DNA from: Amycolatopsis pretoriensis
Lineage (GTDB): Bacteria; Actinomycetota; Actinomycetes; Mycobacteriales; Pseudonocardiaceae
Length of the DNA stretch: 64,000 nt
Direction of reading: 5' to 3'
Assembly: GCF_900107925.1 (NCBI RefSeq)
Contig: NZ_FNUJ01000003.1
Location: 248,001 to 312,000, forward strand
Under the pieces are notes generated by a model. The model saw nothing but the letters and a program-made list of their open reading frames with translations. It was not told the origin of the DNA and did no database searches. A program made the translations under genes and the position numbers. Numbering within the stretch: position 1 is the stretch's first letter; every line of letters begins with the position of its first letter. Below are positions 50,593 to 61,412 of the stretch, one piece after another.

Positions 50593-52641
50593 GTGCCCGC
50601 CCGAACCGATTTCCCCGGCGTCCTCGAACTCCTCACCCACGCGGTGGAGTCCGTGGGCGGTGCCGAACGCCCAGGGCAGGTGGAGATGGCGGACGCCGTC
50701 GGCCGCGCCATCCGCACCGGCGAGCACCTGGCCGTGCAGGCGGGCACCGGCACCGGCAAGTCCTTGGCCTACCTCGTCCCCGCGATCCGCCACGCCGTCG
50801 AGAAGGAAGCCACCGTCGTCGTCTCGACGGCGACCATCGCGCTGCAGCGCCAGCTCGTCGACCGCGACCTCCCGCGCCTGGCGAAGGCGCTGAAGAAGCC
50901 GCTGGGCCGCGAACCGACCTTCGCGATCCTCAAGGGCCGCCGCAACTACATGTGCCTGCACCGCCTCGACTCCGGCGCGCCGGACGAGCCGGAGGACGCC
51001 CAGCTCTTCGACCCGTTCGCGGTGTCTCGGCTGGGCAAGGAGGTCACGCGGCTGCGGGAGTGGTCGTCGGACACCGAAACCGGCGACCGCGACGAGCTCG
51101 TACCCGGCGTCTCCGACCAGGCGTGGCGCCAGGTGTCGGTCACGGCGCGGGAATGCCTCGGCGCCTCACGCTGCCCGATCGGCACGGACTGCTTCGCCGA
51201 GAAGGCCCGCGCCGAGGCCGGGCGCGCCGACATCATCGTCACCAACCACGCCCTGCTGGCGATCGACGCCCTGCAGGGCTACCAGGTCCTGCCGGACCAC
51301 GACGTCGTGATCATCGACGAGGCGCACGACCTCGTCGACCGCGTCACCTCGGTCGCCACCGGCGAACTGACCAGCGCGATGTGCGCGTCGGCCGCGCGCC
51401 GCTGCGGCAAGCTGATCGACGCCGACATCGCCGACGGCCTCCTGGAGGCGGGTGACGGGCTGGCGCTGATCGTCGACGACCTGCCCGCGGGCCGGATGGA
51501 CGAGCTGCCGAGGCCGCTGAAGGGCGCGATCCCGGCGGTCCGCGACGCCGCGCACGCGTGCATCACGGCGCTGGGCTCCGACCGCAAGGAGGACGTCGAG
51601 GGGGCCACCGCGCGCAAGCTGGCGCGCTCGCTGCTCGACGAGGTGCACGACACCGCGGTCCGGCTGCTGGAGGCGTTCGACGACGACCAGGCGCACCAGC
51701 GCGACGTCGTGTGGCTCTCCGGAGACAAGTACTCGTCGAACCCGCGGCCGCCGGCGCTGAAGGTGGCGCCGCTCGGCGTCGCCGGGCTGCTGCGCGAGCG
51801 CGTCTTCAACCTGCACACGACGGTCCTGACGTCGGCGACGCTGACCCTGGGCGGCACGTTCGACACGATGGCGCGCCAGTGGGGTCTCCCGCCGGGCTCG
51901 GCCCGCGTCGAACAGGCGCCGGGCGCCGCGACGGAAAAGGAAGCGCCGTCGGACACCTCCGGGCCGAAGTGGACCGGCCTGGACGTCGGCTCGCCGTTCG
52001 ACCACCAGCGCAACGGCATCCTCTACCTGGCCAAGCACCTGCCGCCGCCGGGCCGCGACGGCCTCGCATCGTCCACAATGGACGAATTGGCCGAGCTCAT
52101 CGAGGCCGCGGGCGGCCGCACGCTCGGGCTGTTCTCCTCGATGCGCGCGGCCAAGCAGGCGGCCGAAGAGATGCGCGAGCGGCTGGACTTCCCGATCCTC
52201 TGCCAGGGCGAGGACGCGACTTCGCTGCTGGTCCAGAAGTTCTCCGAGGACGTCCGCACGTGCCTGTTCGGCACGCTGAGCCTCTGGCAGGGCGTGGACG
52301 TGCCCGGGCCGTCGCTGCAGCTCGTGGTCGTCGACCGGATCCCGTTCCCGCGCCCGGACGACCCGGTCTCCTCGGCGCGGCAACGCGCGGTGGAAGCCCG
52401 CGGCGGCAACGGCTTCCTCACCGTCGCGGCCACGCACGCGGCGCTGCTGCTGGCGCAGGGCACCGGGCGGCTGCACCGCTCGGTCACCGACCGCGGGGTG
52501 GTCGCGGTGCTGGATTCGCGGCTGGCGAACGCCCGCTACGGCGGATTCCTCCGTGCGTCGCTGCCGCCGTTCTGGCCCACGATGGACCCGAAGGTGGCGC
52601 GCGACGCGTTGCGCCGGCTGGACGCAGCCGCGCCCGCGTGA
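50593..52641 (+). CDS. dinG: DinG/XPD-family ATP-dependent DNA helicase
   Basis: A 682-residue superfamily 2 helicase. Walker A AGTGTGKS (50-57), DEAH box at 242-245, and four cysteines C121, C188, C194 and C200 placed as the iron-sulfur cluster ligands. Helicase motif V/VI region: LWQGVDVPG and LAQGTGRLHR (QGxGRxxR). It unwinds R-loops or damaged DNA in a 5'-3' direction. Homologue of Rv1329c, keeping synteny with pncB despite four inserted genes. Confidence 0.95.
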   Translation: MPARTDFPGVLELLTHAVESVGGAERPGQVEMADAVGRAIRTGEHLAVQAGTGTGKSLAYLVPAIRHAVEKEATVVVSTATIALQRQLVDRDLPRLAKALKKPLGREPTFAILKGRRNYMCLHRLDSGAPDEPEDAQLFDPFAVSRLGKEVTRLREWSSDTETGDRDELVPGVSDQAWRQVSVTARECLGASRCPIGTDCFAEKARAEAGRADIIVTNHALLAIDALQGYQVLPDHDVVIIDEAHDLVDRVTSVATGELTSAMCASAARRCGKLIDADIADGLLEAGDGLALIVDDLPAGRMDELPRPLKGAIPAVRDAAHACITALGSDRKEDVEGATARKLARSLLDEVHDTAVRLLEAFDDDQAHQRDVVWLSGDKYSSNPRPPALKVAPLGVAGLLRERVFNLHTTVLTSATLTLGGTFDTMARQWGLPPGSARVEQAPGAATEKEAPSDTSGPKWTGLDVGSPFDHQRNGILYLAKHLPPPGRDGLASSTMDELAELIEAAGGRTLGLFSSMRAAKQAAEEMRERLDFPILCQGEDATSLLVQKFSEDVRTCLFGTLSLWQGVDVPGPSLQLVVVDRIPFPRPDDPVSSARQRAVEARGGNGFLTVAATHAALLLAQGTGRLHRSVTDRGVVAVLDSRLANARYGGFLRASLPPFWPTMDPKVARDALRRLDAAAPA

Positions 52642-52701
52642 CGCGGTCCACAGCGCCGACCGGTACGGTGAAGCAACCCAAGCAACATTAGGGAGCACCG
52701 G

Positions 52702-53043
52702 TTGACCCAGGATTCGTCCAGCGCACAGTCCCGGACCGTCAGTGTCGACGACACCGGCGTGCGGCGGCGGCTCGCGGACGGCAGCGAAGAGGCCGTCACG
52801 TGGGCCGGCCTGTCGTCGGTGATGGTCCGCGTCATCCCCGACGGCCCCTGGAACGAAGACGTCTTCTTCATGCTGGTGGGCACCGACGGCAAGGGCACGG
52901 CGGTGCCGAGCGGCGACCCGGCCGCGGACGCGCTGATCGAGCGCCTGCAGGCCCTGCCGGGGTTCGACAACGAGAAGTTCATCGAGGCCATGACGACCGA
53001 CGCCGACCAGGCCTACGTCGTCTGGGAATCCAGCGAGAACTAG
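52702..53043 (+). CDS. conserved hypothetical protein, 113 aa
   Basis: A soluble protein with pattern DDTGVRRRLADGSEEAVTWAGL and VFFMLVGTDGKGTAVPSGDP (in parts), seen in other actinomycetes as an uncharacterised beta-rich family. TTG 52702 follows GGGAGCACC. Ends with a 4-bp CTAG overlap with the convergent OsmC gene. Function unknown. Confidence 0.8.
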   Translation: MTQDSSSAQSRTVSVDDTGVRRRLADGSEEAVTWAGLSSVMVRVIPDGPWNEDVFFMLVGTDGKGTAVPSGDPAADALIERLQALPGFDNEKFIEAMTTDADQAYVVWESSEN

Positions 53044-53444
53044 GCGGTCGGGAACTCTTCCGTCACGGGGATCCCCTTCTTGAGCGTCCGGCTCACCGTG
53101 CACAGCCGCTCGATCGCGCGATCCACGGCGCCGGCCAGCGCTTCCCGCTGATCCGCGGCCAAAGTCGACACGTCGACGTCGAATGCGACGTGCACGGCGT
53201 CCAGCTCCGAAGCTCCCTCGCGACGGTCGGCGCTGACGGTGACGCGGAACTTCGCGTCTTCCCCGATCCGCCGCGTGATCAGCTCTTCGGCCGTCACCGC
53301 ACTGCAGCCCGCGGCCGCGATCTGCAGCAGCTCGGCGGGCGAGAACGCCCCCTCGGCGCCGGTGCGGCCCAGCCGGACCTCCGCGCCGCGGTCGTTGCGG
53401 CCGACGAAGGAGTGCCGGCCGTCGCGCTGTACTTCCAGTCCCAT
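53040..53444 (-). CDS. OsmC/Ohr family peroxidase
   Basis: A 134-residue OsmC-fold thiol peroxidase. The two redox cysteines are C47 (AAAGCSAVTAEEL) and C115 (ERLCTVSRTL). The length and VGRNDRGAEVRLG segment place it in the OsmC/YhfA-like group that reduces organic hydroperoxides. ATG 53444 has GGAGC upstream. Confidence 0.93.
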   Translation of the reverse strand: MGLEVQRDGRHSFVGRNDRGAEVRLGRTGAEGAFSPAELLQIAAAGCSAVTAEELITRRIGEDAKFRVTVSADRREGASELDAVHVAFDVDVSTLAADQREALAGAVDRAIERLCTVSRTLKKGIPVTEEFPTA

Positions 53445-53460
53445 GCCCGCTCCAACCGGC

Positions 53461-55469
<2,009 letters not shown>

Positions 55470-55528
55470 TCATCCCTCGTTCGGCAACGCTGCACGGTCA
55501 GTCTGCCGGTCCGGGCCCGGACATAAGT

Positions 55529-55569
55529 AGAGCGCGTGCCCGGCTTCACAAAAGCCGGGCACGCGCTCT
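55529..55569 (-). terminator. strong hairpin terminator after ctaD
   Basis: Perfect 18-bp stem (AGAGCGCGTGCCCGGCTT with its complement) and a 5-base loop, 16 bases beyond the ctaD stop on the minus strand. Confidence 0.85.
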
Positions 55570-55584
55570 CACTCGTTCGGGTTG

Positions 55585-57378
55585 TTACTGCTTGTCGTCG
55601 CCCTGCTCGCTGGCGTTGTCGCTGGAGTGGTCTCCCGGGATCACCGCTTCGGTGAGCACCTGCGACGGCGCCGCGTGGCTGTTGAGCTTCTGCTTCCCGA
55701 AGAAGCCGATCTCGCCTTCGGAGTGCATGCGCTCGATCATGTGCGGGTAGTGCAGCTCGAACGCGGGCCGCTCGGACCGGATCCGGGGCAGCTCGGTGAA
55801 GTTGTGCCGCGGCGGCGGGCAGGACGTCGCCCACTCGAGCGAGTTGCCGTAGCCCCACGGGTCGTCCACCGTGACGATCTCGCCGTACCGGTAGCTCTTG
55901 AAGACGTTCCAGATGAACGGCAGCGTCGAGGCACCGAGGATGTACGCGCCGATCGTGGAGATCGTGTTCAGCGTCGTGAAGCCGTCACTGGTCAGGTAGT
56001 CCGCGTACCGGCGCGGCATGCCCTCGGCACCCAGCCAGTGCTGGACGAGGAACGTGCCGTGGAAGCCGATGAACGTGGTCCAGAAGTGCCACTTGCCGAG
56101 CTTCTCGTCCATCATCCGGCCGGTGATCTTCGGGAACCAGAAGTAGATGCCGGCGAAGGTGGCGAACACGATCGTGCCGTAGAGCACGTAGTGGAAGTGC
56201 GCGACGACGAAGTAGCTGTCCGACACGTGGAAGTCGATCGCCGGCGCGGCCAGCATGATGCCGGTCAGGCCGCCGAAGAGGAACGTGACGATGAAGCCCA
56301 TCGAGAAGATCATCGGCGTCTCGAAGGACAGCTGGCCCTTCCACATCGTGCCGATCCAGTTGAAGAACTTCACGCCGGTCGGGACCGCGATCAGGAACGT
56401 CATGAAGGAGAAGAACGGCAGCAGCACGGCGCCGGTGGCGTACATGTGGTGCGCCCACACCGCGACCGACAGCGCCGCGATGGCCAGCGTCGCGAAGACC
56501 AGGCTCTTGTAGCCGAACATCGGCTTGCGGCTGAAGACCGGGAAGATCTCCGACACGATCCCGAAGAACGGCAGGGCGACGATGTAGACCTCTGGATGGC
56601 CGAAGAACCAGAACAGGTGCTGCCAGAGGATCACGCCGCCGTTTTCGGGGTCGAACACGTGCGCCCCGAGGTGCCGGTCCGCCAGCAGGCCCATCAGGGC
56701 CGCGGTCAGGATCGGGAAGGCGAGCAGGATCAGGATCGACGTCACCAGGATGTTCCAGGTGAAGATCGGCATCCGGAACATCGTCATGCCGGGCGCGCGC
56801 AGGCAGACCACGGTGGTGACCATGTTGACCGCGCCGAGGATGGTGCCGAGACCGGAGACCACCAGGCCGGAGATCCACAGGTCCGCGCCGACGCCCGGCG
56901 AGTGGATCGCGTCCGACAGCGGGGTGTAGGCGAACCAGCCGAAGTCGGCGGCGCCACCCGGCGTCAGGAAGCCCGACAGCACGATCAGGCCGCCGAAGAG
57001 GTACAGCCAGTACGAGAACGCGTTCAGCCGCGGGAACGCGACGTCCGGCGAGCCGATCTGCAGCGGGAGCACGAAGTTCGCGAAGCCGAAGAGGATCGGG
57101 GTCGCGTACAGCAGCAGCATCACCGTGCCGTGCATGGTGAAGAGCTGGTTGTACTGCTCCTGCGAAAGGAACTGCTGCCCGGGGCGCGCCAGCTCGGTGC
57201 GGATGAGCATGGCCATCGCGCCGCCCGCCATGAAGAAGGCGAACGACGTGACCAGGTACATGATCCCGATCTGCTTGTGGTCCGTCGTGCGGAACAACCG
57301 CAGCAGGTACGAACCCTTGACCGACTCGTGCGCGGGATACGGGCGCGTCGCGATCGGCTTGGGGGCTACGGCCGTCAC
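55585..57378 (-). CDS. ctaD: cytochrome c oxidase subunit I
   Basis: A 597-residue membrane protein with 12 helices, the catalytic heme-copper subunit of the aa3 oxidase. [12 protein letters not shown] start, [18 protein letters not shown] (heme a ligand), [19 protein letters not shown] (CuB His and Tyr), HHMYATG and [10 protein letters not shown] are all present. The C-terminal cytosolic tail is typical of actinobacteria. GTG 57378 is used because GGAGGCAGGA precedes it; a GTG five codons upstream lacks a site. Monocistronic, ended by the 18-bp hairpin. Confidence 0.97.
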   Translation of the reverse strand: MTAVAPKPIATRPYPAHESVKGSYLLRLFRTTDHKQIGIMYLVTSFAFFMAGGAMAMLIRTELARPGQQFLSQEQYNQLFTMHGTVMLLLYATPILFGFANFVLPLQIGSPDVAFPRLNAFSYWLYLFGGLIVLSGFLTPGGAADFGWFAYTPLSDAIHSPGVGADLWISGLVVSGLGTILGAVNMVTTVVCLRAPGMTMFRMPIFTWNILVTSILILLAFPILTAALMGLLADRHLGAHVFDPENGGVILWQHLFWFFGHPEVYIVALPFFGIVSEIFPVFSRKPMFGYKSLVFATLAIAALSVAVWAHHMYATGAVLLPFFSFMTFLIAVPTGVKFFNWIGTMWKGQLSFETPMIFSMGFIVTFLFGGLTGIMLAAPAIDFHVSDSYFVVAHFHYVLYGTIVFATFAGIYFWFPKITGRMMDEKLGKWHFWTTFIGFHGTFLVQHWLGAEGMPRRYADYLTSDGFTTLNTISTIGAYILGASTLPFIWNVFKSYRYGEIVTVDDPWGYGNSLEWATSCPPPRHNFTELPRIRSERPAFELHYPHMIERMHSEGEIGFFGKQKLNSHAAPSQVLTEAVIPGDHSSDNASEQGDDKQ

Positions 57379-57513
57379 TCCTGCCTCCAACACTCAGAAC
57401 CTCGTGGTGGTCATCGTCCGGCCGCCGAGGTGGGCAACGCCCGGATCAGCGGTCAAGGGGGATCGTAGCCCTCGCTACCGACAGTCGCGCGCACCGGCTG
57501 GCAAGATCGGGCC

Positions 57514-58326
57514 GTGGCCGACGAATACACGCGGGCGGCGGTCCGCGCCGCACTGACGGTGACCTCGCGGCTCGGCCTGCGCGCGCACGAGCCCGAGGTG
57601 CTCCACGAGCGCTCGAACGTGCTGGTGAGGCTGGGTCCGCTGGTCGCGCGGGTGCCGGGGACCAGCCGCCTGGCGCGGCTCGGTCCGGCCTGGCAGGAAC
57701 GGGATCTGGCGGTGTCGGGGTTCCTCACGGACCGTGGTGTGCGCGTCGTCTCACCGGCCACGGATGCCCCGGCCGGACCGCATTTCGCCGAGGGACTGCC
57801 GGTCACTCTCTGGAACCACACCCCGCACGATCCGGACCACCGGTACGCACCGGACGTCGTCGCCCGGTCGCTCGCCGAGGTGCACGCGGCGCTGCGCGAG
57901 TACCCCGGCGAACTCCCGCGGCGCGGCCCGCTGGACGACCTCGGGCGCATCTTCGACCGGCACGACCTGGACCCCCGGTTGCGCGCCGAGGCGGACCGGC
58001 TCGCCGCGCTGCTGCCGGACGTCGCCGCGCAGCCGCTGCACGGCGACGCGCACCCCGGCAACCTGATCGCCACCCCCGCCGGCCCGTGCTGGCTGGACTT
58101 CGAAGACACCTGGCGCGGGCCGCTGGCCTGGGACCTCGGCATCCTCGCCCGGCAGGGCGGCCCGGAGTACCTCGCCGCGTACCCGGCGTCCGTGGACGAA
58201 GACGCTCTTCGCTACTTCACCCGGCTGCGAGAGCTGTATGCCGCGGTCTGGCAGTTCGTCATCGCGATCCGGTTCCCGGACCGGCTGGCCGGCGCCCGCT
58301 CGGCGCTCGACGCCTACTTCTCGTGA
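57514..58326 (+). CDS. aminoglycoside phosphotransferase-fold (APH) protein
   Basis: A 270-residue kinase-like protein. Catalytic loop LHGDAHPGNLI and metal-binding LDFEDTWRGPLAWDLG are present; the N-lobe is short but has VARVPG. APH-family members phosphorylate aminoglycosides, homoserine or other small molecules; no resistance claim can be made. GTG 57514 starts the protein. Convergent overlap of 13 bp with the hydrolase gene. Confidence 0.88.
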   Translation: MADEYTRAAVRAALTVTSRLGLRAHEPEVLHERSNVLVRLGPLVARVPGTSRLARLGPAWQERDLAVSGFLTDRGVRVVSPATDAPAGPHFAEGLPVTLWNHTPHDPDHRYAPDVVARSLAEVHAALREYPGELPRRGPLDDLGRIFDRHDLDPRLRAEADRLAALLPDVAAQPLHGDAHPGNLIATPAGPCWLDFEDTWRGPLAWDLGILARQGGPEYLAAYPASVDEDALRYFTRLRELYAAVWQFVIAIRFPDRLAGARSALDAYFS

Positions 58327-59075
58327 GTCGCCGGGTACCAGGACAGGATCGCCTCGACCACGCCCGCCGGATCCTCCAGCGGGGTCAGGTGGCCGGCGCC
58401 CGGGAGCACCACGAGGGTCGCGCCGTCCAGCGCTTCGACCATCTCGTTCGCCGCGGCCAGCGGGGTGATCGGGTCCTCTTCGCCCACGACGACCAGCGCG
58501 GGGACGCCCGATTCGCGTAGCAGATCGAGGGAATCCGGCCGCGTCCGCAGGGCGAGCGCCGTCCACGAGATGCCGGCCGGCGGCTGCGATTCGATGATCT
58601 CCCGGACGTTCCCGACGACGTCCGGGCGCTCTTCGCGGGTCGAATCGGCCAGCAGGTTCGGCAGGTTGGCATCGGCCAGCCAGCCGTGGACGCCTTCGTC
58701 GTCGACGCGCTTCGCGACGTCCAGCCGGCTCTGGGCGGCCTCGGGCGTGTCGGGCGTCGCCTTGGTGTCGATGAGCACGAGCCCGCCGACCCGCTCGGGC
58801 GCCAGCCGCAGCACGGCCATCGCGAGGTAGCCGCCCATCGAGCAGCCGCCGAGCACGACGCGGTCCAGTTCCAGGCGGTCGAGCAGGGCGAGGACGTCAC
58901 GCGCGGCGTCCTCGAGACTCGGCTCGCGATCGGACTCCGGCAGCGGCGAGCGGCCGAGCCCGCGCTGGTCCGGAGTGATCACCCGAAGGTGTGAAGCGAG
59001 GGGCTCGCGCACCGCGTTCCACATGCGGGCGTCCAGGGGAAAGGCGTGGAGGAGGACCAGCGGCAGTTCGGTCAT
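58314..59075 (-). CDS. alpha/beta hydrolase
   Basis: A 253-residue hydrolase of the 3-oxoadipate enol-lactonase/MhpC-like group. LLHAFPLDARMW oxyanion loop, nucleophile in GGCSMGGYLAM, Asp in GEEDPITP and His in PGAGHLTPLEDP. Substrate unknown. ATG 59075 is used; ATG 59084 adds three residues. It is divergent from the GNAT gene. Confidence 0.9.
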   Translation of the reverse strand: MTELPLVLLHAFPLDARMWNAVREPLASHLRVITPDQRGLGRSPLPESDREPSLEDAARDVLALLDRLELDRVVLGGCSMGGYLAMAVLRLAPERVGGLVLIDTKATPDTPEAAQSRLDVAKRVDDEGVHGWLADANLPNLLADSTREERPDVVGNVREIIESQPPAGISWTALALRTRPDSLDLLRESGVPALVVVGEEDPITPLAAANEMVEALDGATLVVLPGAGHLTPLEDPAGVVEAILSWYPATHEK

Positions 59076-59102
59076 GCGGGCCATTTTGTCGGACCCCCGC
59101 GC

Positions 59103-59108
59103 TAGCTT
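59103..59108 (+). promoter_or_regulatory. -10 box of leaderless GNAT gene
   Basis: TAGCTT ends seven bases before GTG 59116; no ribosome site. This selects 59116 over an earlier in-frame ATG inside the divergent gene. Confidence 0.5.
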
Positions 59109-59115
59109 CGCCGAT

Positions 59116-59613
59116 GTGTTCACCGACATCGAAACCGACCGGCTGCTGCTGCGTCCGCTCCACGAGGCGGACCGGCAGGCGATGGTCGACATCCACACCG
59201 ACCCGCGCACCAACCGCTTCCACCCCGACCCGCCCGACGTCCCGCGCGCGTCGGCGATGTTCTCGGAGTGGCTGGCGCACTGGGCCGAGCACGGCTTCGG
59301 CTACCCCGCGGTGCTCGAACGCGGGGGCGCCGAGGTGATCGGCATGTGCGGGGTGCGGCTGCGGGAGTTCCACGGCGAGAAGGTGCTGAACCTCGGCTAC
59401 CGGTTCCGGCCGTCGGCGTGGGGCAAGGGGTACGCGGCGGAGGCCGGGCTGGCGGTCCTGGAGTGGTGTGCCCGCGAGCTGCCGTCGGTGCCGGTGCTGG
59501 CGAGCGTCAGCGTGGAGAACAAGCCGTCGCTGCGGGTGGCGGAGCGGCTCGGCTTCACGGAGTACACGGAGGAGCTGTACGACGGCGCGTTCTCGCGGCA
59601 CTACCGGCGCTGA
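59116..59613 (+). CDS. GNAT family N-acetyltransferase (RimJ/RimL type)
   Basis: A 165-residue acetyltransferase of the Acetyltransf_3 group: ETDRLLLRPLHEADRQ start, YRFRPSAWGKGYAAEA acetyl-CoA loop and ENKPSLRVAERLGF. It may acetylate ribosomal-protein N-termini, amines or antibiotics; target unknown. Confidence 0.92.
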   Translation: MFTDIETDRLLLRPLHEADRQAMVDIHTDPRTNRFHPDPPDVPRASAMFSEWLAHWAEHGFGYPAVLERGGAEVIGMCGVRLREFHGEKVLNLGYRFRPSAWGKGYAAEAGLAVLEWCARELPSVPVLASVSVENKPSLRVAERLGFTEYTEELYDGAFSRHYRR

Positions 59614-59643
59614 GCCGGGCGGTGTTTGACAACTCAACAGTGT

Positions 59644-59949
59644 TCAGCGGCGGCGGTTCGGCCGGCGCCGGGCCCGGGCGTCCCAGCAGGCCCGGTGCCA
59701 GTGCCGCCGGTCGGCGACGGAGCCGGTGTCGTCGGCGGGCCAGACGACGAGGTGCGGCGTGCCGGGCCGGATTTCGTGGTCGCAGCCGGGGCACCGGTAG
59801 GTCTTGCCGGCCTGCGAGCCGGGCACGGTCCGGACGAGCCAGTCCCCATCGTCCCCGGACTCGGCACGAGCCCACCCGGTGGCGGCACCCAGTTCGCGAT
59901 CGGGCGGCCCACCGTCCGAGCGGCGGCCGGGACGGTTCCGTCGAGGCAC
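59644..59949 (-). CDS. small zinc-ribbon-like protein, 101 aa
   Basis: A basic 101-residue protein. The C-terminal half has YRCPGCDHEIRPGTPHLVVWP and RRHWHRACWDARARRR, with Cys-x2-Cys and His-x-His-x3-Cys likely binding zinc. Close relatives in actinomycetes are often labelled ATP/GTP-binding protein without evidence. GTG 59949 fits a leaderless promoter (box at 59957-59962). Function unknown; nucleic-acid binding is plausible from the basic ends. Confidence 0.82.
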   Translation of the reverse strand: MPRRNRPGRRSDGGPPDRELGAATGWARAESGDDGDWLVRTVPGSQAGKTYRCPGCDHEIRPGTPHLVVWPADDTGSVADRRHWHRACWDARARRRPNRRR

Positions 59950-59956
59950 GAGGCCA

Positions 59957-59962
59957 ACGGTA
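59957..59962 (-). promoter_or_regulatory. -10 box of leaderless zinc-ribbon gene
   Basis: Minus-strand TACCGT ends seven bases before GTG 59949. Confidence 0.45.
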
Positions 59963-60084
59963 AACGGCGCCGGCCGGAGCCGACCGCGCGGCTCTGGTCG
60001 GCCGGGTCGGTCCATCCCCGGCGTGCCACCGGCCCCGGCCCGGCACCCGTCCGCGCAGTCCCGGCCACGCTCGGCCTCTTCACC

Positions 60085-60314
60085 GCGCAACCTCAAGCAG
60101 CTCGGTCCACCACCGCTCGCCCGGCGCACGATCCCTTTCGTGGCCCAGCCATCCCACCCGAGCCGGGCCGGCATCCGCCTGGTCGGCGACCGCTCCCCGC
60201 CCGCAACTCCGCAACCTCAAGCAGCCCGGCCTGCCACCGCCCGGCCACCCCGCAACCGGCGCACGATCCCCTCATGGCCCAGCCCATCCCAACCCAGCCG
60301 GGCCAATGTCCGCC
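60085..60314. repeat. partial duplication of the opine-dehydrogenase 3' end
   Basis: Two related segments: 60085-60179 (intergenic) and 60209-60314 (last codons and stop of the dehydrogenase gene). Both share CAACCTCAAGCAG, CGGCGCACGATCCC, TGGCCCAGCC and AGCCGGGCC in the same order; the genic copy has about a dozen extra bases. The intergenic copy decodes as a decayed version of the enzyme's C-terminus. Confidence 0.7.
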
Positions 60315-61317
60315 CCGTCCGCCGGAAATCTTCCCCGCCGAGCACCGACATGATCGTGATCGCGGCGTCCACCACCGGCGTCGCCACCCCGGCGCACCGC
60401 GCGAGCGCCTGCAGCGGCACCAGCGTCGACCGGATGTCCTCCGTCAGGAACCGGTGGTCGAGGCTGGTCGGCGCGGCGATCGTCCGGTACGGCTCCACCG
60501 TCCGCAACGCGTCCAGCAGCGTCGTGGCCGGGCACCCGTAGTACCGGTCGAGCACCTCGGTCATCGGCATCAGCCGCGCGCCGTAAGCCCGCGCGACCAG
60601 CGCGAACTCCGCTTCGGTGCGCTCCAGCAGCGCGACCGTCCGCGCCGAAACGCCGTCGACGTAGAAGAGCAGTTCCTCCGCGCGGTCGATGGTGCCGAGG
60701 TTGGCGAGCGCGATCGGCACGTGCGCGACCGCGCCGAAGTCGTGCAGGCCGCGCTCCACGGGGTTGCGCGCGACTTCCAGCATCGGAAACCACGAGCGCA
60801 GCAGCCCGGCGTGCCGTCCGACAGCGGCGGCCGTGCTGCCCGAAATCAGGTTCCAGCCCTTGGCACCCAGCACCGTCACGCCACCGGTGCCGGACGGCCG
60901 CGCGGCGAACAACGCGTCCGTCTCCACGACATCGACGCCCGGTGCCCCGGCGGCCGCGAGCGCGTGCGCGAATTCGACGCTCCCGCAGAGCTTGCTGGAG
61001 AACAGCACCACGACCTGCCCGGCGCGCAGGTGCGGCGCGAGCCGGACGGCGACCTCCGGGTAGGCGGTGGTGACGGTGGCGACCAGCACCACGGCCCGCC
61101 CGCCCAGCGCGGCGGGGTCGGCGGTGACCTCACGCAGCGGGAACCGCCCGGTGAGCACCCCGCTCGTGACGATCTCCCGCCGCCGCGCGATCTCCCTGAC
61201 CGCCTCGAGATCCCGCGTGCAGAGGTGCACCGCCAGTCCCCGCGAGGCGAGGTACGCCGCGACGGCCCGTCCCTCGCCCCCCGCACCGACGACCCCGATC
61301 CCGTCCAGCCCGCCCAT
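60217..61317 (-). CDS. opine/ketopantoate-reductase-like dehydrogenase
   Basis: A 366-residue NAD(P)-dependent dehydrogenase of the octopine/nopaline type: VVGAGGEGRAVAAYLASRG cofactor fold at the N-terminus and a helical C-domain (about 170-340) with NPVERGLHDFGAVAHVP carrying the conserved His, then YGCPATTLLDALR. It would reduce an imine between an amino acid and a keto acid, or a related reaction. Plant-opine roles do not follow from the family. The 3' end is part of a duplication. Confidence 0.87.
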   Translation of the reverse strand: MGGLDGIGVVGAGGEGRAVAAYLASRGLAVHLCTRDLEAVREIARRREIVTSGVLTGRFPLREVTADPAALGGRAVVLVATVTTAYPEVAVRLAPHLRAGQVVVLFSSKLCGSVEFAHALAAAGAPGVDVVETDALFAARPSGTGGVTVLGAKGWNLISGSTAAAVGRHAGLLRSWFPMLEVARNPVERGLHDFGAVAHVPIALANLGTIDRAEELLFYVDGVSARTVALLERTEAEFALVARAYGARLMPMTEVLDRYYGCPATTLLDALRTVEPYRTIAAPTSLDHRFLTEDIRSTLVPLQALARCAGVATPVVDAAITIMSVLGGEDFRRTGRTLARLGWDGLGHEGIVRRLRGGRAVAGRAA

Positions 61318-61412
61318 TCCGCCCACTCCCGTCACTCGGGTACGCAGTGGACAGGTCGGGGCCCCGCCCGGGAAAGTTCCCGCGGCGGCACGTTCCCGGA
61401 AACCGGGCGCGG

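Noticed and set aside
57514..58326. Aminoglycoside-resistance kinase
   Set aside because: Only the general APH fold is visible; many such proteins have other substrates.
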